DNA of 64,000 nucleotides, from positions 1-64,000 of the forward strand of contig JAQOTA010000047.1 of NCBI GenBank assembly GCA_029532415.1. Reading direction: 5' to 3'. This document shows, in pieces, positions 45,579-58,192 of this stretch. The number at the start of each line of letters is the position of its first letter. Position 1 is the first letter of the stretch. Origin of the DNA: Marasmius tenuissimus. Lineage: Eukaryota; Basidiomycota; Agaricomycetes; Agaricales; Marasmiaceae. The notes beneath the pieces are model-generated. The model was not told where the DNA came from. It made no database searches and worked only from the letters and a program-made list of their open reading frames with translations. The position numbers and the translations under genes are program-made.

Positions 45579-48500
45579 GGCCCGCGAGTAATGTAGGTCG
45601 TCGGAGACGATGTCAATAATGAACGAGCAACTTGACAGTCAAAGTGAGAACAGGATGAAAGAGTGAAAGTAGGCAATTGGGCCTGCTCGTGCCGATGAAA
45701 TGGATGCGACAGCTCGGTATACAACTTCCAGTTTTGTCTGGGAAACCATGATTGTGCTCACCGTGCACGACACGTCGATCGCCAACGACAACGACAACGA
45801 CAACGATTGTAGCGCGAGTGGTAGTGTGCTCGAGGCACGGTAGATTGAGAGAAAGATAGAGGAGTAGGGAAGGAAAGTGAAGCAATGCTGAGGGACTCGC
45901 CATCGAAATAGCCTACTAAAAAACCTCAATCCCTCTCTGCTATCGTGTTCTATGATCCACTTCCCGCTAATGAAAACCTCCCGATTATTCGGATGTCTAT
46001 CTCCGAGTCTATCCGACCGGAGTGAGGACCGCCGCGCTTGAAAATCTTGAAAGACCACGGAAGCTCTTGTGGCTTGTAAAGGGTTGGATTGGATTGTAGC
46101 GACGATGGAAACCTGTCGTCAATACATAGAATCGACTGGGATGACGTGAAGCAACGAGTGAGAGCCAGGCGGAGATCGAGTAGAGATGCAATCGTGGTGG
46201 CCAGGGTTCGAGTTACGGGCGCTATTTCTCCAGAGGTGAACCCTGGACATGTGCGGTGGGCTGCCCGCTCATTGCTGGCTTCAGCATCTCAAATGTCGAG
46301 CTCAGCCTTACTAGTCAGCTCAAAATCAACAACCCGCTGATGCATCAACGAGTCCATCTCCTGTAGAAACTACGAACGTTGAACCAATGAATGACCACAT
46401 ACCGCTAATCTATGATTTGACCATCTTCCAACACTGCAAATCGCAACCAAAGCTCTAGCCTGCACAAAGGCCATTGACAGCGCTTGGATGAACCTTGAAA
46501 TGAGCGAAAACATCGTTGACAATTACGCATCCTATTCTCCGTAGTTCGAGAGGAGAGTGGGAGGTTGAGACGGTTGGAAGCGATCTTCTGAGAGAATATA
46601 TTCCGTTCGAGAACTTGTAAATGACGGTGAGCTGACGACGATACCCTAGCTGCAGAAACTAAGTGAACTACCTTCGTGCGTGCCCCCGAAAGAATTACGG
46701 CCTCAATACCTTCATGCAAGTTCTCAGGGATACCTCGATCTCCAATTCCAACTCAGAGAAATTTCAGGAAGGCCTGGAGAATGGCATATACTTAGTCGGA
46801 ATACGCGTATCCATGATATCTGAACGTTCCACGTACCGCTGCGCAAAACCCATTCCACAATTCAGACCCTTCCGATGTTTGTGCTCACGTACAATGGTCA
46901 CGATTTGATAGCTCGGAAACTGTGTGAAACGCTGGAAGATTGCGGTTCAGGGGGATGTGGACAGGTTTACCGGAATGAGTTGGACGACAGGGATAATGGC
47001 GCAAGTGAAGAGATAGAGGGGCGCTTCGGTTTTGAGATGGGTGACCTGACTTGAATACGAGTTTGGAGGCTGTTGATAGGGAAATAAGAGTTAGGGGAGG
47101 TAATGGCGTGAGAGTTATCTGAACGCACCTCTCATTCTGCATGACACACATGCGAAGAGTATGAACATTGAATAGAGCCTTCGAGGAACGTTCGACCGGA
47201 TTGGAGTTCCTACGAATGTCTTGGCAGTCCGAAGTCGTCAGGAACTCTCAACCTAGGCGAAATCACCGTGACATGCAGTACCTTTCATTATTCAGAGTCC
47301 ATTGGCAGCGTTGGTAGATTCCCAATATTTTGAAGTCACTTAGCTCCATAGAAACGTCAATCTTTTACTCGAAATGAGGCTGAATTTTGCTTGGGTAGAC
47401 TGAAAGAGAGGACGACATTGGAGAAATGGAGGAACGCACGCAAAGCTTGACATACGCAGTAACAATGGAAGGTTTGAACGATTAAAAGCAAACAGCAATC
47501 ATCGATGAAGAAGGAAAAGAGGAGCGGATGAGTGTTGACGTTGGGATTGAAAGGGCAGAGACGAGAGCATAGAGCAACACTGTGGAGAATCGAAGATTGG
47601 TAGAGTTTGGATACATGTATCGAGAACAGTAACCCACATACCTTGTTGCCGTCGCAAAAATAGCCAAATCCGGTAAGCAGTCGAGATCTTGGAGTCTTGA
47701 GGGTTGCAGAGAAAGGTATACCGGTCCCAGTCTCCCAAAGGTAGACTATAGTGAACGCGACACCCATTCAGATTTATGCCGATCCGGGGGCTCGTGCCGC
47801 GGTCCAAATTCCTTGTTCTCAAGTTCAACATCAACGTTCAAAAGATAAGATTCGCAGCCACGAATTTGCCCGTAAAACACTAGACCTGAAGCATGTCCCT
47901 ACCTGACGATGGCAAGCATTGACTGTACATGCTTGCCATCGTCACAGTCAGGTCAGTTACAGGCCTAGTAAAACACATTACCCTCTCATTTTGGCTGTAA
48001 CTTGAGCGGGTAATGTGTTTTACGGGCAAATTCCTGACCATGAACTTTGTATATTCATGCCATTATTCCCGCCCAGGAATGCTTACTATTTACGGTAGTA
48101 TTACCGGCCGTGAACTGACTTGATTCCCTCAAATATTCCCAGCGGCGAATGGTGAATTCTGTAGCCCGGGAATTCTTTCCTTTCCCGATTTTCTTTCGTG
48201 ACTGCTTTCACGGCCTGGAAAATATGCTCTGCGCCCCGTGTTATGTTTTACTTGTAAGTTGACTGTCTCAGCAGTGCGACTCCGAGTCGGAGAATGGCCA
48301 ATTAGGGCCGTGGCGCCGAGTCTGCCGGTGGCCCGCTTGCAGCCAAGGGTGGCGTTTAGCACGCGTCTAAACCCTCACAAAGATGTGCCGACTCGTCTAT
48401 AGAGCTCAAGACACGCAGAGAAGACTTTCAGAGCGAAGGAAGTTGAACACGTCGTCGGACCCAAACTGGCGCTCGATGCGAGCCGCTTCGACACAAAACA

Positions 48501-48838
48501 TTTGTAACAAGTACCTATTTTGTAGATAGCCGAACCAGGTCATCACGAGCGCGCCTTCAGCTTCAAGGCCTCTGAGTCGTGGTTTCCATTCAGTAACTTG
48601 AAAAAGGAGGAGGAAAATCAAGGATCCATGGATCTCGGACTCCTACACGTTGAGTCCGCGAAAGTCCCCCTCTTGCTTTACCAAACTCGACGTGAGAGAC
48701 AACCGACGAGGATTTAGCCAAACTTCCCAAAAGACCAGGCAACTGAGGGTTGGAACATTTTACAGGTAAAGAAATGTACCTATCAAATTCGCAGAAACTA
48801 TGTACATGGCGTAGTCACGTATTTCTGTACCCAGCAAC
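45579..48838. other. Unresolved region between oxygenase A and the DUF6534 gene
   Basis: No complete gene built. Minus-strand pieces with some coding character are near 46030-45910 (VFISGKWIIEHDSREG), 46730-46670 (IPENLHEGIEAVILSGARTK, ending at a possible donor), 46890-46800 and 47830-47660, but they do not assemble. A small MITE-like element lies at 47862-48033. Just inside arm A's end, ACAACGACAACGACAACGA-type triplets (45785-45805) form a short simple repeat. Confidence 0.3.
47862..48033. mobile_element. MITE-like inverted-repeat element (172 bp)
   Basis: GAATTTGCCCGTAAAACAC at 47862-47880 is repeated in inverted form at 48015-48033. A second internal hairpin pairs CGATGGCAAGCA with TGCTTGCCATCG. 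No open frame. A flanking target duplication was not found. Confidence 0.75.
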
Positions 48839-50801
48839 CTAACAAGTTGTAGAGGCCCAGTTTGAATCTTGTTCCCTATAAGCAACATCGGCATCCCGAG
48901 AGATGACAATGTCGGTCTATGGAATCGAATGTGAGCTATTAGCATGGGACACAAGGAGACGTAACGCACAGTGACGTTGATCTCGACAGCAGCCTCAGAC
49001 GCAGACGCCGTCGACTTGCTTGTCTCGAAGAATCTTACATCGGAGTCTCCCGTATCTCCCTGTGACTACTTCGATCAACAACCGTTTAACAGGGGGTGAA
49101 ATTGGCGCTTACACTAGTCAGATCGGTATTAGTATGGGGCGTATTACCAGAGGGGGGGTTTCTGAAAGCCCCCAGGTTCGGAGGATACATCTCCACAAGG
49201 GTTCCAGCTCTCCCCCTCAAAGTATCGCGACCATTCATCCTACCCATCGATTCGCACATTATTTCCCCAAATCAAGCGATTCGGCGGAAGCACTCACACA
49301 GCCATCAACGAGTTAGAATACACTGAGGATGAGTCATGTGCATGAGTATCCAGAATCTCGAATAAGGTACGAGTCTTCGACTCACACTTGGCCACAAACG
49401 CGAACACGGACAACCAGACAACTTCAAGAGAAGTGGGTGAGAGAGTATTGAACAACCCGACTGATGATGATTACTCACAATTATCAGGCATGGTCAAAAA
49501 CTTCGAGAACGCCGGGGTTAGCACTGTCACTGTCACTGTCCACAGCCGACTACTTGCCAGGATCATCATGAGAATTTCGCCCATACTGTTGTAAGCGAAG
49601 ATATATCTTGAGGACGCTATGAGACGCTGATCGGGATCGACACACACCTCGTCAAGAGTCCAGTTTCTGGAGCTGAAGGTCAGCAACCGGAGACCTACTG
49701 GCAGGCTCAAGAACACGTACCCAATGTCCAGAGTATGAGTGTGTCAATGACCACGACAGTACTGTGCAGGAGTCCAAATCAATGGTGGACACCTTGGGAA
49801 GACACGATCATGAATCGTTACTCTTTCGAGGCCGTAGCACCACGTCTTTGGATGAGGGCCCAGATCAGGGACAGCGCGATCAAGACATCGTTCATGACGC
49901 CGATGACTATGGTTGCCAAGATAGACCATCTCCAATCCGTGAGGAACTTTTGAAGCGAGGCCATCTTGAGTGCTTCGACAAAGGACACGAGGCCAATGAC
50001 TATCCGAGCAAAAGACATTGTCCAGCAGATGAGAGTCAACGTCCATGCCCCCCTTCAAAGAGAAGTGATCAGCACAACCAAGTGTTTCTTGTTGAGTGAA
50101 GATGCGAGACGCACGCCACTCCCTTGATACGCCAGGCAAAGAAGGTCTGTACTGTATAGCGACGTCAAAAGAGGTCAAGCTCGGATCGGTTGCTGGGTGA
50201 ACTTACTAAGTGGATTGGAAAGGGCCCCGAAGAAAATGGCAGTCGATAGCGTCTTGGGCGGAGAGCTGAATATTTGACGATCTGTCCCGTAAACGACGGT
50301 AACGACATAGATCGTATGGCTGATGCAAATGGAATGTCCGAGTTCACAGAGCCTAATAAAGCAGGTAGTGTTGCGGAGCTGCAGGAGGTGTGGTGAGATT
50401 CTCCTACCATACAAAGGCGACCTACCACGCCGTAAATATGGTTTGAAGGCAGGTGTCGACGCATAGACGTACCATTATCTTCAAAGCAACGCGGTCTTCG
50501 TGGAACTTTCTGTAATAGTAGTAGACCTGGATAGTTACGATCCCCATGAGCAGACACGAAACCATGCCTCCGGCCTCGAGCGCGCCTGAGCAATCGTTAT
50601 GGACGAGTATCATCAACCACACGCAGGGACATGGGCGCTGGACTCACCGATAGTGTTGCTCAGATACTCGGGTGACGGTGTTTCTGTTTGTCGTTTCAAC
50701 ATTGTATCCGTGGATAGCAACAGGCAGTTTCTTGGGCTTTCCGTCTCTTTATTCGTTTCGTCGTCCGCATATGACCAATCGGTATGGGAATGTTGATCCA
50801 T
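48839..50801 (-). CDS. DUF6534 multi-pass membrane protein
   Basis: A minus-strand multi-exon gene from ATG 50801 (MDQHSHTDWSYADDE) to TAG 48839. After a polar N-terminus of about 50 residues the DUF6534 pattern follows in order: IGALEAGGMVSCLLMGIVTI, QVYYYYRKFHEDRVALKIM, LCELGHSICISHTIYVVTVV, a helix with WRWSILATIVIGVMNDVLI, then TPAFSKFLTMPDNFVWLSVF and LYSNSLMAV. The tail is hydrophilic and ends with INVTTDIVISRDADVAYRE. Introns with GT...AG ends were followed through the C-terminal half (for example the AGT/GGA junction across 49086, where an unspliced reading would stop). The domain is widespread in mushrooms and has no established function. Its place between the oxygenase and the transporter could mean co-regulation with the cluster or chance. 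Confidence 0.82.
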
Positions 50802-52002
50802 CTGCAACGAAAATGTCAGTAGTGTTTGTTAGTCGCATGCTTGAAACGGCTTAGAACGAGTGGAGTAATCGAGAGTGGCATGCAAACACCATCGCATCAG
50901 CCCTCCATTTCCCGGGTCCTCCGTCCCCATCAAACTTCGGAAGTCGTTGATTTCGATAACTAATAGCCCAGCTATTGGCTAGCTTTTGACATGACGGAAT
51001 CATCAAAACAAAACCAATACACCTGACAATAAGGTTTGCTTCCCCACCATCTGGGTCAGACAGAATCCGCTTCTTCTGAACTAAATGAACTCACCGGTGC
51101 TCTCGAAAGTTTCCCGTGTCGTGCGTCATACAATGCTCAGTGTCGACCAGAAAGATCTTTGATATATCAGCATTGCCAACGACTCGTATATCAGGGGGGG
51201 GAATTTGCCTGTGAGGAGTGTTTGGATCAGCTGCGGCCAACGGTTTGCTCGAACACAATCCGAATCTTGCTTCCAGCAATGCGAAGTGAATCGAGTGCCT
51301 ATCTATTCTCGACTCAAGATCTCGACATCAGTCTGGTTTGAGTAAGAGATATTGAGGCACAATATGAGATCACAGATCCGTTCACAGCGTTCCGAGCATT
51401 GCCTGGCTGTGGTCGTATGAGTCCTTGGGCAAAACTTTAGGATAAAGGAGATACACACGAGGGCCACTGTTTTTGCAAGAGGTGAATATCAGACACTCAA
51501 ATCAGTAAAGCACGGATGAAAATACACCGCATTTTAAGGCGCGTTAGCCCTCAGGCCCAGGCCTCAGTGACCGCCCAAGCCTCAGCGACCACCCCAAGGC
51601 CTGAGGCTCGCCATGCGTCGAGGTAGTTTCTCTGTTATGAGTCGTCATAGGTGACTGTCGGGACATTTAGAAAGCGTGAGAAACATCAGAAGGAGTCAAA
51701 CACAATTTAAGAGGTATATTCGAGCTACCGGGTCTCAGGAGCACTAGTATCGTGACGACAGCGAGCAAGCCTGAGGGAGACGAAAAAAGCTTTGGGGTCG
51801 AGGCGAAGGCGGGTTCCAGGGGTAAACCATATGGATAAGCCAAAAACTCGCACGTTTCCAGGTTCACACCCTCCCCTGCCAGCTGTAGCACATCATTCTC
51901 TATTCCTTCTCTGTTGCCATTACATCATTTATTTACAATAATGTGCAAAATGAAGGTACCTAAATCAGACCGAGACTGCGCTCGGCAAAGTCTGAATAAA
52001 AA
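50802..52002. other. Intergenic region
   Basis: No gene recognised. Near 51540-51615 a GC-rich stretch repeats GCCTCAGYGACC twice and forms a GGCCTCAG/CTGAGGCC inverted pair, a short simple repeat. Confidence 0.4.
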
Positions 52003-52345
52003 TCAGTCGCAAGGATTCGCCCCCATCCATGGCTTCCATAATCGTAAAACTAACATCCCTGTGTGAGGTAGTATGATCACCTTCAAAATGGGATGGAACG
52101 TAAGCTGACATATCAATATATCACTGTTGATCAGAGAAGTGGATTGGACACGAAGCCGGAGTTCGGCCCCGCACCAGTTTCTCCGCCACCAAGAACGCCA
52201 TGGAAGTGTCAGATAGTTGATGAGGCACGATCGCGGTCCAAAGCTAGTAGCCTCCAGCAGAATACGAAGAGACTCCGTCTTCGGATTAAGGCAAAACTTA
52301 CTCCACTGCTGTACTAAGCTGTTCATCAAGAAGTGAGATGAACAT
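52003..52345 (-). pseudogene. Decayed fragment of the mpaB-like oxygenase gene (inner pair, left)
   Basis: On the minus strand, TTGATGAACAGCTTAGTACA, then CGTATTCTGCTGGAGGCTAC and CGATCGTGCCTCATCAACTA match exon 7, the following intron and exon 8 of the intact oxygenase (LLDEQLRTAM, LRSYLINYLALP). A stretch corresponding to the start of exon 8 is missing and frames are broken. The sequence also matches 57775-58125 in reverse orientation, more closely than it matches the intact gene. Confidence 0.75.
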
Positions 52346-52559
52346 CTATTATAGGCCAGCGCAGGAAGTTCAGTTGGACGCGGCGTTAGTATGTTCCCAC
52401 AGGCGACAACTATTTTTAGAACTTGAAAACCTCGAGATTGGTGGGAAATCAGTGAGAAACCATGGCCCTCCGCCCAATAATTATATCGTCACGCCACTAC
52501 TAGTACTGTGGTTTTTTTGGGTATCTACTATTTTGGAAGCGAGTCTCCGGCCCAGGTGA

Positions 52560-54980
52560 TCAATCTTTGAGAGCGGTTTTGCTTCGACTCCTCAACTGCT
52601 TTCCGTAGAGCCACAGCACAGTGATACTGAAGATAAACGTCCAGGTTTCAGCGGATGCCAGTACACCATATAGGAAAGACGTACGTCGGAAAACCTAGAC
52701 CAAAGGCGCAAGCAGCCAATATTGTGTCTCCTACTCCATAACCTAGATTTCGATACCTAACCGCGAGAGTCCATTAGCGAGTTGGGAGTGCCAAAGGGAC
52801 GGGAGACTTCCGACTCACATGGCGGGCGAGCATAGGGGCAATGCAAACCCCACAAGAGACCGGAGCAGAGATAGACCGCCCAGGGCTTGGATTGACATCA
52901 GTATACGCATTGAGCAGTACACGATGGACTGACCTGGCGCGGCCCGAACGTTGTAAGTATCGATGATATACGTCTGGATCGTCTGCCAATTGATTGCAAT
53001 TCCTATGCTGTTTGAAAGGTCGATTTTAATGAACGCCCATCTCCGTATCACCCGAGAAGACAACTCACCCCGTTACAAATAAGCCCTACGCGAGAATATT
53101 AAGTCCTATGTATTCCGCAATTGTGAAGGGTGTGACATTCACTTACAATGTCAGGCACAATCCAATGAATGTTGCCCCTCGCGGTCCATCCTGAGGATGA
53201 ACAAATGAATGCGGAGTGAGCGATCCTCATTTCATCGCAGTAGAGGACACGAACCAGTGATGAGTAAACCGACAGGAATAGAAAGCGTTCCAGGGAACAT
53301 GATCGCTAATAGCCGGCTCTAGCCGATGTGAGGGGCTCGGGAGAAACAAAATAGCACTCACGTAGTCGATATTCCGGACGAGACTGCCCACCGTGTTTTG
53401 CCTTGAGTCGAGCATGAATCCGATCGAGAAGAGAATTGGCGATTTGAGCTCCCGCATACAAACCCAACCCAAGAGCTAGGTAATGCAATCCGGCGATACC
53501 AATACTTTGATGGTAAATCGACACAAATAAGCCAGGAATTGAAGTTAAGAGCACTTTTCATGGATTGGTTAGCTATAAGCAGCCCGTGTCGAAGGATCGG
53601 TACTCACGATACGTTAATCCTGAAGGGATAAACAGTGGCGATATCAATTAGCCCGGTAGAGATGAGTGCAGTGGTACTATACCATAGCTGAAGACGTTGT
53701 CAACTTCAAATTCCCTCCCATGCCCAGCATCGACTACTCACATATATGCCAAGTAGAGCCCAAGAAGCTGCGCAACAGGCTCGGTGAAAAGAAGAAGAAT
53801 AGGATACAAGAGCATCTTATAGATTGGTGGCTTCCTGTATGGTGTCTCAATGACAGTTCAAGCGAAGATGAGATACAATCCCCTTACGGTGTTTTATCTG
53901 CTTGGAAGGTGGTAATGTAGGTGAGGTTGGATTGAGATTGACCGTCGAGCTTGCTTAGTCTTGCTGCCTTACGGCGAAGAAGAACGGGAGCGAAAGCTAG
54001 CAGAAGTTACGATGAGCTATGGTTTATTCCGGCTCTCAGTCGAAGCTCACTTTCTTTCAACCATACCAAAGATATAATCTGTACAACGACCGCCGCTATC
54101 GTTGTGGACCAGAACTAGAGAAAGCGTGAGTGAATTATCTCGGCGGCGATGAGAATGAGAATGTACTCACAACCCATTGCCAGGTAGTAGTACTGGCTAT
54201 CCAGGCTCCCACAATAGGACCGATAATTGGACCGAGAAGAGGTGCCAAAGCGTAAAGTGTCACGGCCCGTCCACGTTCTTCAACGCTCCAGCAATCATTA
54301 ATAACACCACCGCCAATCTAGGTCCTTGAGTATTGTGTCAAACATATCAAAAAACACGCGTACCGCGAGAGGGGCGCTTCCCCCGATTCCAGCGAGAAAA
54401 CGGAATGCGAGCATTTGACTGGGTGTTTTCGCAAACGCACATGCAAGATTGAACGCTGAGGCGAGTGATTGGTGAGGCCAGATTGTAAGCATAAGGGAGC
54501 CTTACCGATATAAAACACATTTCCTCCTTGAACCAACCTCGACCTACCAAAAATCTGCGATGCTGGTCCAAAGAAGAGCGGCCCGAATGCTGCAAGATCA
54601 TCGGAATCAGTATACGCGCGTTGAAATAGGTAACATAAAGGATGGCACCATATGCAAGGATAAAGATGGAGGTGCTCAACGGCTCGAACACAGAACTGGT
54701 GGCGTGGAGATCCTCTTTGACTCGACTAGCAGCAGGCGCAATCATTGATGAGGACATGGGAGAAAGCATAGTGTAAAGCGAGATCAATCCAGTTGCGACC
54801 CATTTCTGTCTGTATGTCCAGCTACATTCTTGCTTGTTGACCTTAGTTCAAACTGAGTGAGTCGGCTGGTACACACTTTTTTGGATTTTTTGGATCCCCG
54901 TCCCCATCCCATCCGACAACGACCAGTTTCGTCCCGGTAGTGTTTGTGTCAGAGGATTCAGACTTGGAAGGAAGTGACAT
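52560..54980 (-). CDS. MFS transporter (DHA1-like, drug/metabolite export)
   Basis: A minus-strand multi-exon gene from ATG 54980 (MSLPSKSESSDTN) to TGA 52560. The hydrophilic start leads to DGDGDPKNPKK, the usual pre-TM1 motif of fungal DHA1 transporters. TM1-TM4 follow with LISLYTMLSPMSSSMIAPA, FEPLSTSIFILAYAFGPLFF and GPASQIFGRSRL, then AFRFLAGIGGSAPLAIGGG. The central loop has YAPVLLRRKAARLSK, and the C-terminal half has YHQSIGIAGLHYLALGLGLY, NWQTIQTYIIDTYNV and GYGVGDTILAACAFGLGFP, ending LWLYGKQLRSRSK. The last intron is only about 39 bases. Located beside the UbiA gene and diverging from it, it could export the cluster's product (inference). Some middle exons were not fixed exactly. 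Confidence 0.86.
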
Positions 54981-55737
54981 GATGATGGTTTTTGGAAGGA
55001 AGAAAGCACGGATGGGACCACACTGTTAACCTTCGCAGTATTGTACGTACACGCGTGGGGCCGAATCCGGATCCAAAGTCCCACACATGTCCGCCGGTCA
55101 AAGCAAAAACGCCGGCCAATTGAGTCAGAAGACGTTGATGATTTTCATTGTGATCAACACGAGTCGTTACTTACGCGTCACGGTTTCTATGCAAGGACTG
55201 TATTGGCTTTGTTCTCGTCAGAACGTCTTTTTTTAACCCAATGCGCCCCCGAGAATCGACCAAAAAATAGACTGAACGACTGCCTGGAGGCATTTCCTCC
55301 GCTCAAGCCCCGGCTTCGCCTTCGTTCTCTCTCACAAAAAAAAAGTGGACTCTCTTCATAGGGTGCATCTGCGTTGATTTTGAGTCGGATACAACAATCT
55401 CAAGGAAGCAGAGCTCGAGGGGGGAGCAGTCTCTTGCCGTCTGCCCTCCAGCGGAAGATCAGGCCTCAGGGACCAGAAAGGAACCCAGATCCGCCAGATC
55501 TCGTACCCTTGACTGGTATGGAACCACACAAAGCCCCCGAGAAAGCGTTCAAAGCCCCATATAGAGGTCCCAAATGGGATAATGAAATAGTGGGGCCCCA
55601 GCCAGTGTGATTTCCCATGGCAACTTTCTGCTTCAGGACAGCACGGATGTTATCAAGATGCGCGCTGTTTTAACGCATCATGATACTCACTCTGACACCC
55701 ATCGTTTGATTCAAGCCCAATTTCTCCAAGTATCTCA
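54981..55737. other. Divergent promoter region between transporter and UbiA gene
   Basis: About 750 bases between the diverging MFS (-) and UbiA (+) start codons. No gene recognised. It should hold both promoters. No obvious operator pattern was seen. Confidence 0.45.
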
Positions 55738-56892
55738 ATGGAGCTCACTTTCTCGACCGCCTCTACGTCTGCCAGCAGTAGCCGCCGGGCTCTATCTTTC
55801 GTCCCGAGTGTTCGTACAGTGCTCGAAGTTGGATCGCGCTATATCCTCTACGAGTTGATGACCCTCTTTCTGTTCACCAAATCTGATTTCAAGACTATAT
55901 TTTTCCCGGTGGTGAGCGACTGCTTGCCTTTATTTTCTGGATCCACCATTCTCAATAACGGCACCGTGATTAGGCGATGTTCTCTCTTGTAGCTGCGTCG
56001 AGTCCAAAGATGCATCAGATATTGGAGACCGCGATATGGGTCTGGCTCTTCCTGCTGCAATTTTGCGTTTCGAACCAAGTCCTGTCCCCGGATGAAGATG
56101 CACTGAACAAGCCGTGGCGACCCATTCCCGCGAATCGAATTAGTCCCTGGGCTGCTAAACGTCTTCGTCTGATACTCGTACCCGTGTGCCTATCCCTCTC
56201 GCAGTCGCTTGGGGTGTTTGGGCCCGGACTCCTGTTGACGGCTGGAATATTCTGTAATAACGAGCTGTACTTCGACTCGCATTGGGCGACTCGAAACCTA
56301 GCCAACGCGCTCGGGTATTTCGCCTTTGAAAGTGGGGCGAGTAGCATCATGTCTGGTACGGGAATTTTAGCATTCTTGAGAAAAAGTCCTGATTGAAATG
56401 GTTGTAGGGGTCCCGCCTGTCGCTCTCGGGCCAAAGACATTCTCTGCACTTCGTACCAGCACTTTACTCATTCTAACGACGATACATGCGCAGGACTTTC
56501 GCGATAAAGCTGGAGATCTCACTCAGGGAAGGAAGACATTACCTATCGTGGCTCCGAAATGGAGTAGAGGCACCATGCCAGTTCTCCTTATTCTCTGGCC
56601 GATATTGCTGCAACCGATATACGGCTTCGGCATAAATATCATGATGTTCATTCTGGCCGTAGCTTCAGCCGTTGGTGCGCGCTTCTATCTGATGCGGAAT
56701 CCTTGCGATGACGAGTGGTCGTACCTTTTCTATAACGTTGGTATCACTGCTTCCACATCGTTCTCGTTCATGCAAACTGACGTATCCTTAGGTTTGGCTT
56801 TCGGCCATCCAGATAAGTATGTTGTGAAGAGGAAGGAATCAACTTTGCGGCCCCGAGGCGTGAATGTGTGTAAACCCTACGTGACCGAATAG
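55738..56892 (+). CDS. UbiA-family prenyltransferase / terpene cyclase
   Basis: Three exons, 55738-55911, 55974-56355 and 56408-56892, giving 346 residues. A polar N-terminus is followed by LFTKSDFKTIFFPV, the typical fungal UbiA entry motif. The first aspartate-type motif is in VSNQVLSPDEDALNKPWRPI (Asn and Asp/Glu that bind the prenyl diphosphate Mg2+). The second is HAQDFRDKAGDLTQGRKTLP with the DxxxGD pattern. Between and after them are hydrophobic helices (ILVPVCLSLSQSLGVF, PVLLILWPILLQPIYGFG, IMMFILAVASAVGARFYL). UbiA enzymes transfer prenyl groups to aromatic or other acceptors in membranes, and some fungal ones are terpene cyclases. Which of these this is cannot be read from sequence. 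It is the likely core enzyme of the cluster with the P450, the two mpaB-like oxygenases and the transporter. Confidence 0.9.
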
Positions 56893-57660
56893 GAATACCT
56901 GAGGGATGTTGGTGATGGAAAGAACTGACAGATTGTGAAAAGCCACTGCCTATCAGCCTGAACAGCTGAAAGCCTTGTCGTTAAGTAGAACGTACTTTTC
57001 CTCACCTCGAGGTATTGGACCTGGACCTGGCCAAGCTACCGCCACACTGTATGCTGATCACAAGCAGATCGATCGGTCAGGACCGTATCGAACTCCATAT
57101 CCGTCTCAAAGAATCTTGGGATAGACCTAGTCACTGTAAGGATCACAATCAGCAACACTCAATACCCTTGATCGCGTAGGCGCCCATCCGATGACCTCAA
57201 ACCATAAATGCCACGACCGGATATTCGTGGATTGGTATTATAATTATTCGATCCCATCGAATTACATGTGGACTTTATCCGAACCCTTTCCTCCTTCCTT
57301 TTTTATAGATAGCGGGCTGGTCTCCGCGGGTTTCTCAGTAGTCCGGTCACTCTGGCTGTGCAACACAGTCACGATTTCTCTCAATTCCTTGTAGCGGACA
57401 TGGGACTCGGTATCCTCCAATGACTCTTCCCACGGCATCACCAGACGCGAGGTTTGCGCGACCGCACAAGGCTGAAGTCTGGATCTGAGTCCTTGAGAGG
57501 CACTGCACTGTCATTTATTCATCTTGGCTTTGGCAGATGTTTACAGAATCAATAATAGATGTTGATGCTCAGAGCTACCGTTCAGTGATGGATACTGGCT
57601 CATTGTCTACTTCTCCTTCCGAAACTGTCGTCGTTCGTGGCGCGACATAGTATCCAAATG
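56893..57660. other. Intergenic region
   Basis: No gene recognised. A frame at 57191-57394 has no protein character. Confidence 0.4.
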
Positions 57661-58125
57661 GTATCTCACTGACTTTCCACCAATCTCGAGGTTTTCGAGT
57701 TCCAAAAATTGTCGTCACCTATCAGCGCCTGTCGGAACACACATATCCCCGTGTCCAAAACCTTCCTGGGCTGGCCGGCAACAAGTTTGTTCATCTCACT
57801 TCTTGATGAACAGCTTTGTACAGCAGTGGAGTAAGGTCAGTAAGGTTCTGCCTCAATCCGAAGATGGCATTTGCTCGTATTCTGCTACAGGCTACCAGCC
57901 TTTGGACCGCGATCGTGCCTCACCAACTTCTGACATTCCCACGGCGTCCTTGTGGCGGAGAAGCTGGTGTGGGCGAACTTCGTTCGTGTCCAATCCACTT
58001 CTCTGATCAACAATGATACGCCAACGTAGGTTTCATCCCATTTCGAAGGTGATCACACTACCTCAGACAGGGATGTTCGGTTTTACGAATACGGCAGCCT
58101 TGGTGGGGGCGGATCCGTGGAGTTT
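57661..58125 (+). pseudogene. Decayed fragment of the mpaB-like oxygenase gene (inner pair, right)
   Basis: CCGTGTCCAAAACCTTCCTG, TCTCACTTCTTGATGAACAG and CTCGTATTCTGCTACAGGCT match exon 7, intron and exon 8 of the intact oxygenase (RRVPNLPGL, LLDEQLRTAM). Stops and a deletion of the exon 8 start destroy the frame. From about 57800 on it matches 52003-52345 inverted, so the two fragments form a pair around the MFS and UbiA genes. It ends about 70 bases before the P450 start codon and may supply part of that gene's upstream region. Confidence 0.78.
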
Positions 58126-58192
58126 ATCCTCATTTGACACCTCTCACTGGACATAAATAACCGTGCAGTTTGGATTAACATAACCACAAACC

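Noticed and set aside
48839..49091. DUF6534 gene ending at the TAA at 49086
   Set aside because: A GTAAGC...CACAG intron spanning that codon restores frame to a further exon (SDVRFFETSKS, then INVTTDIVISRD), so the later stop at 48839 is preferred.
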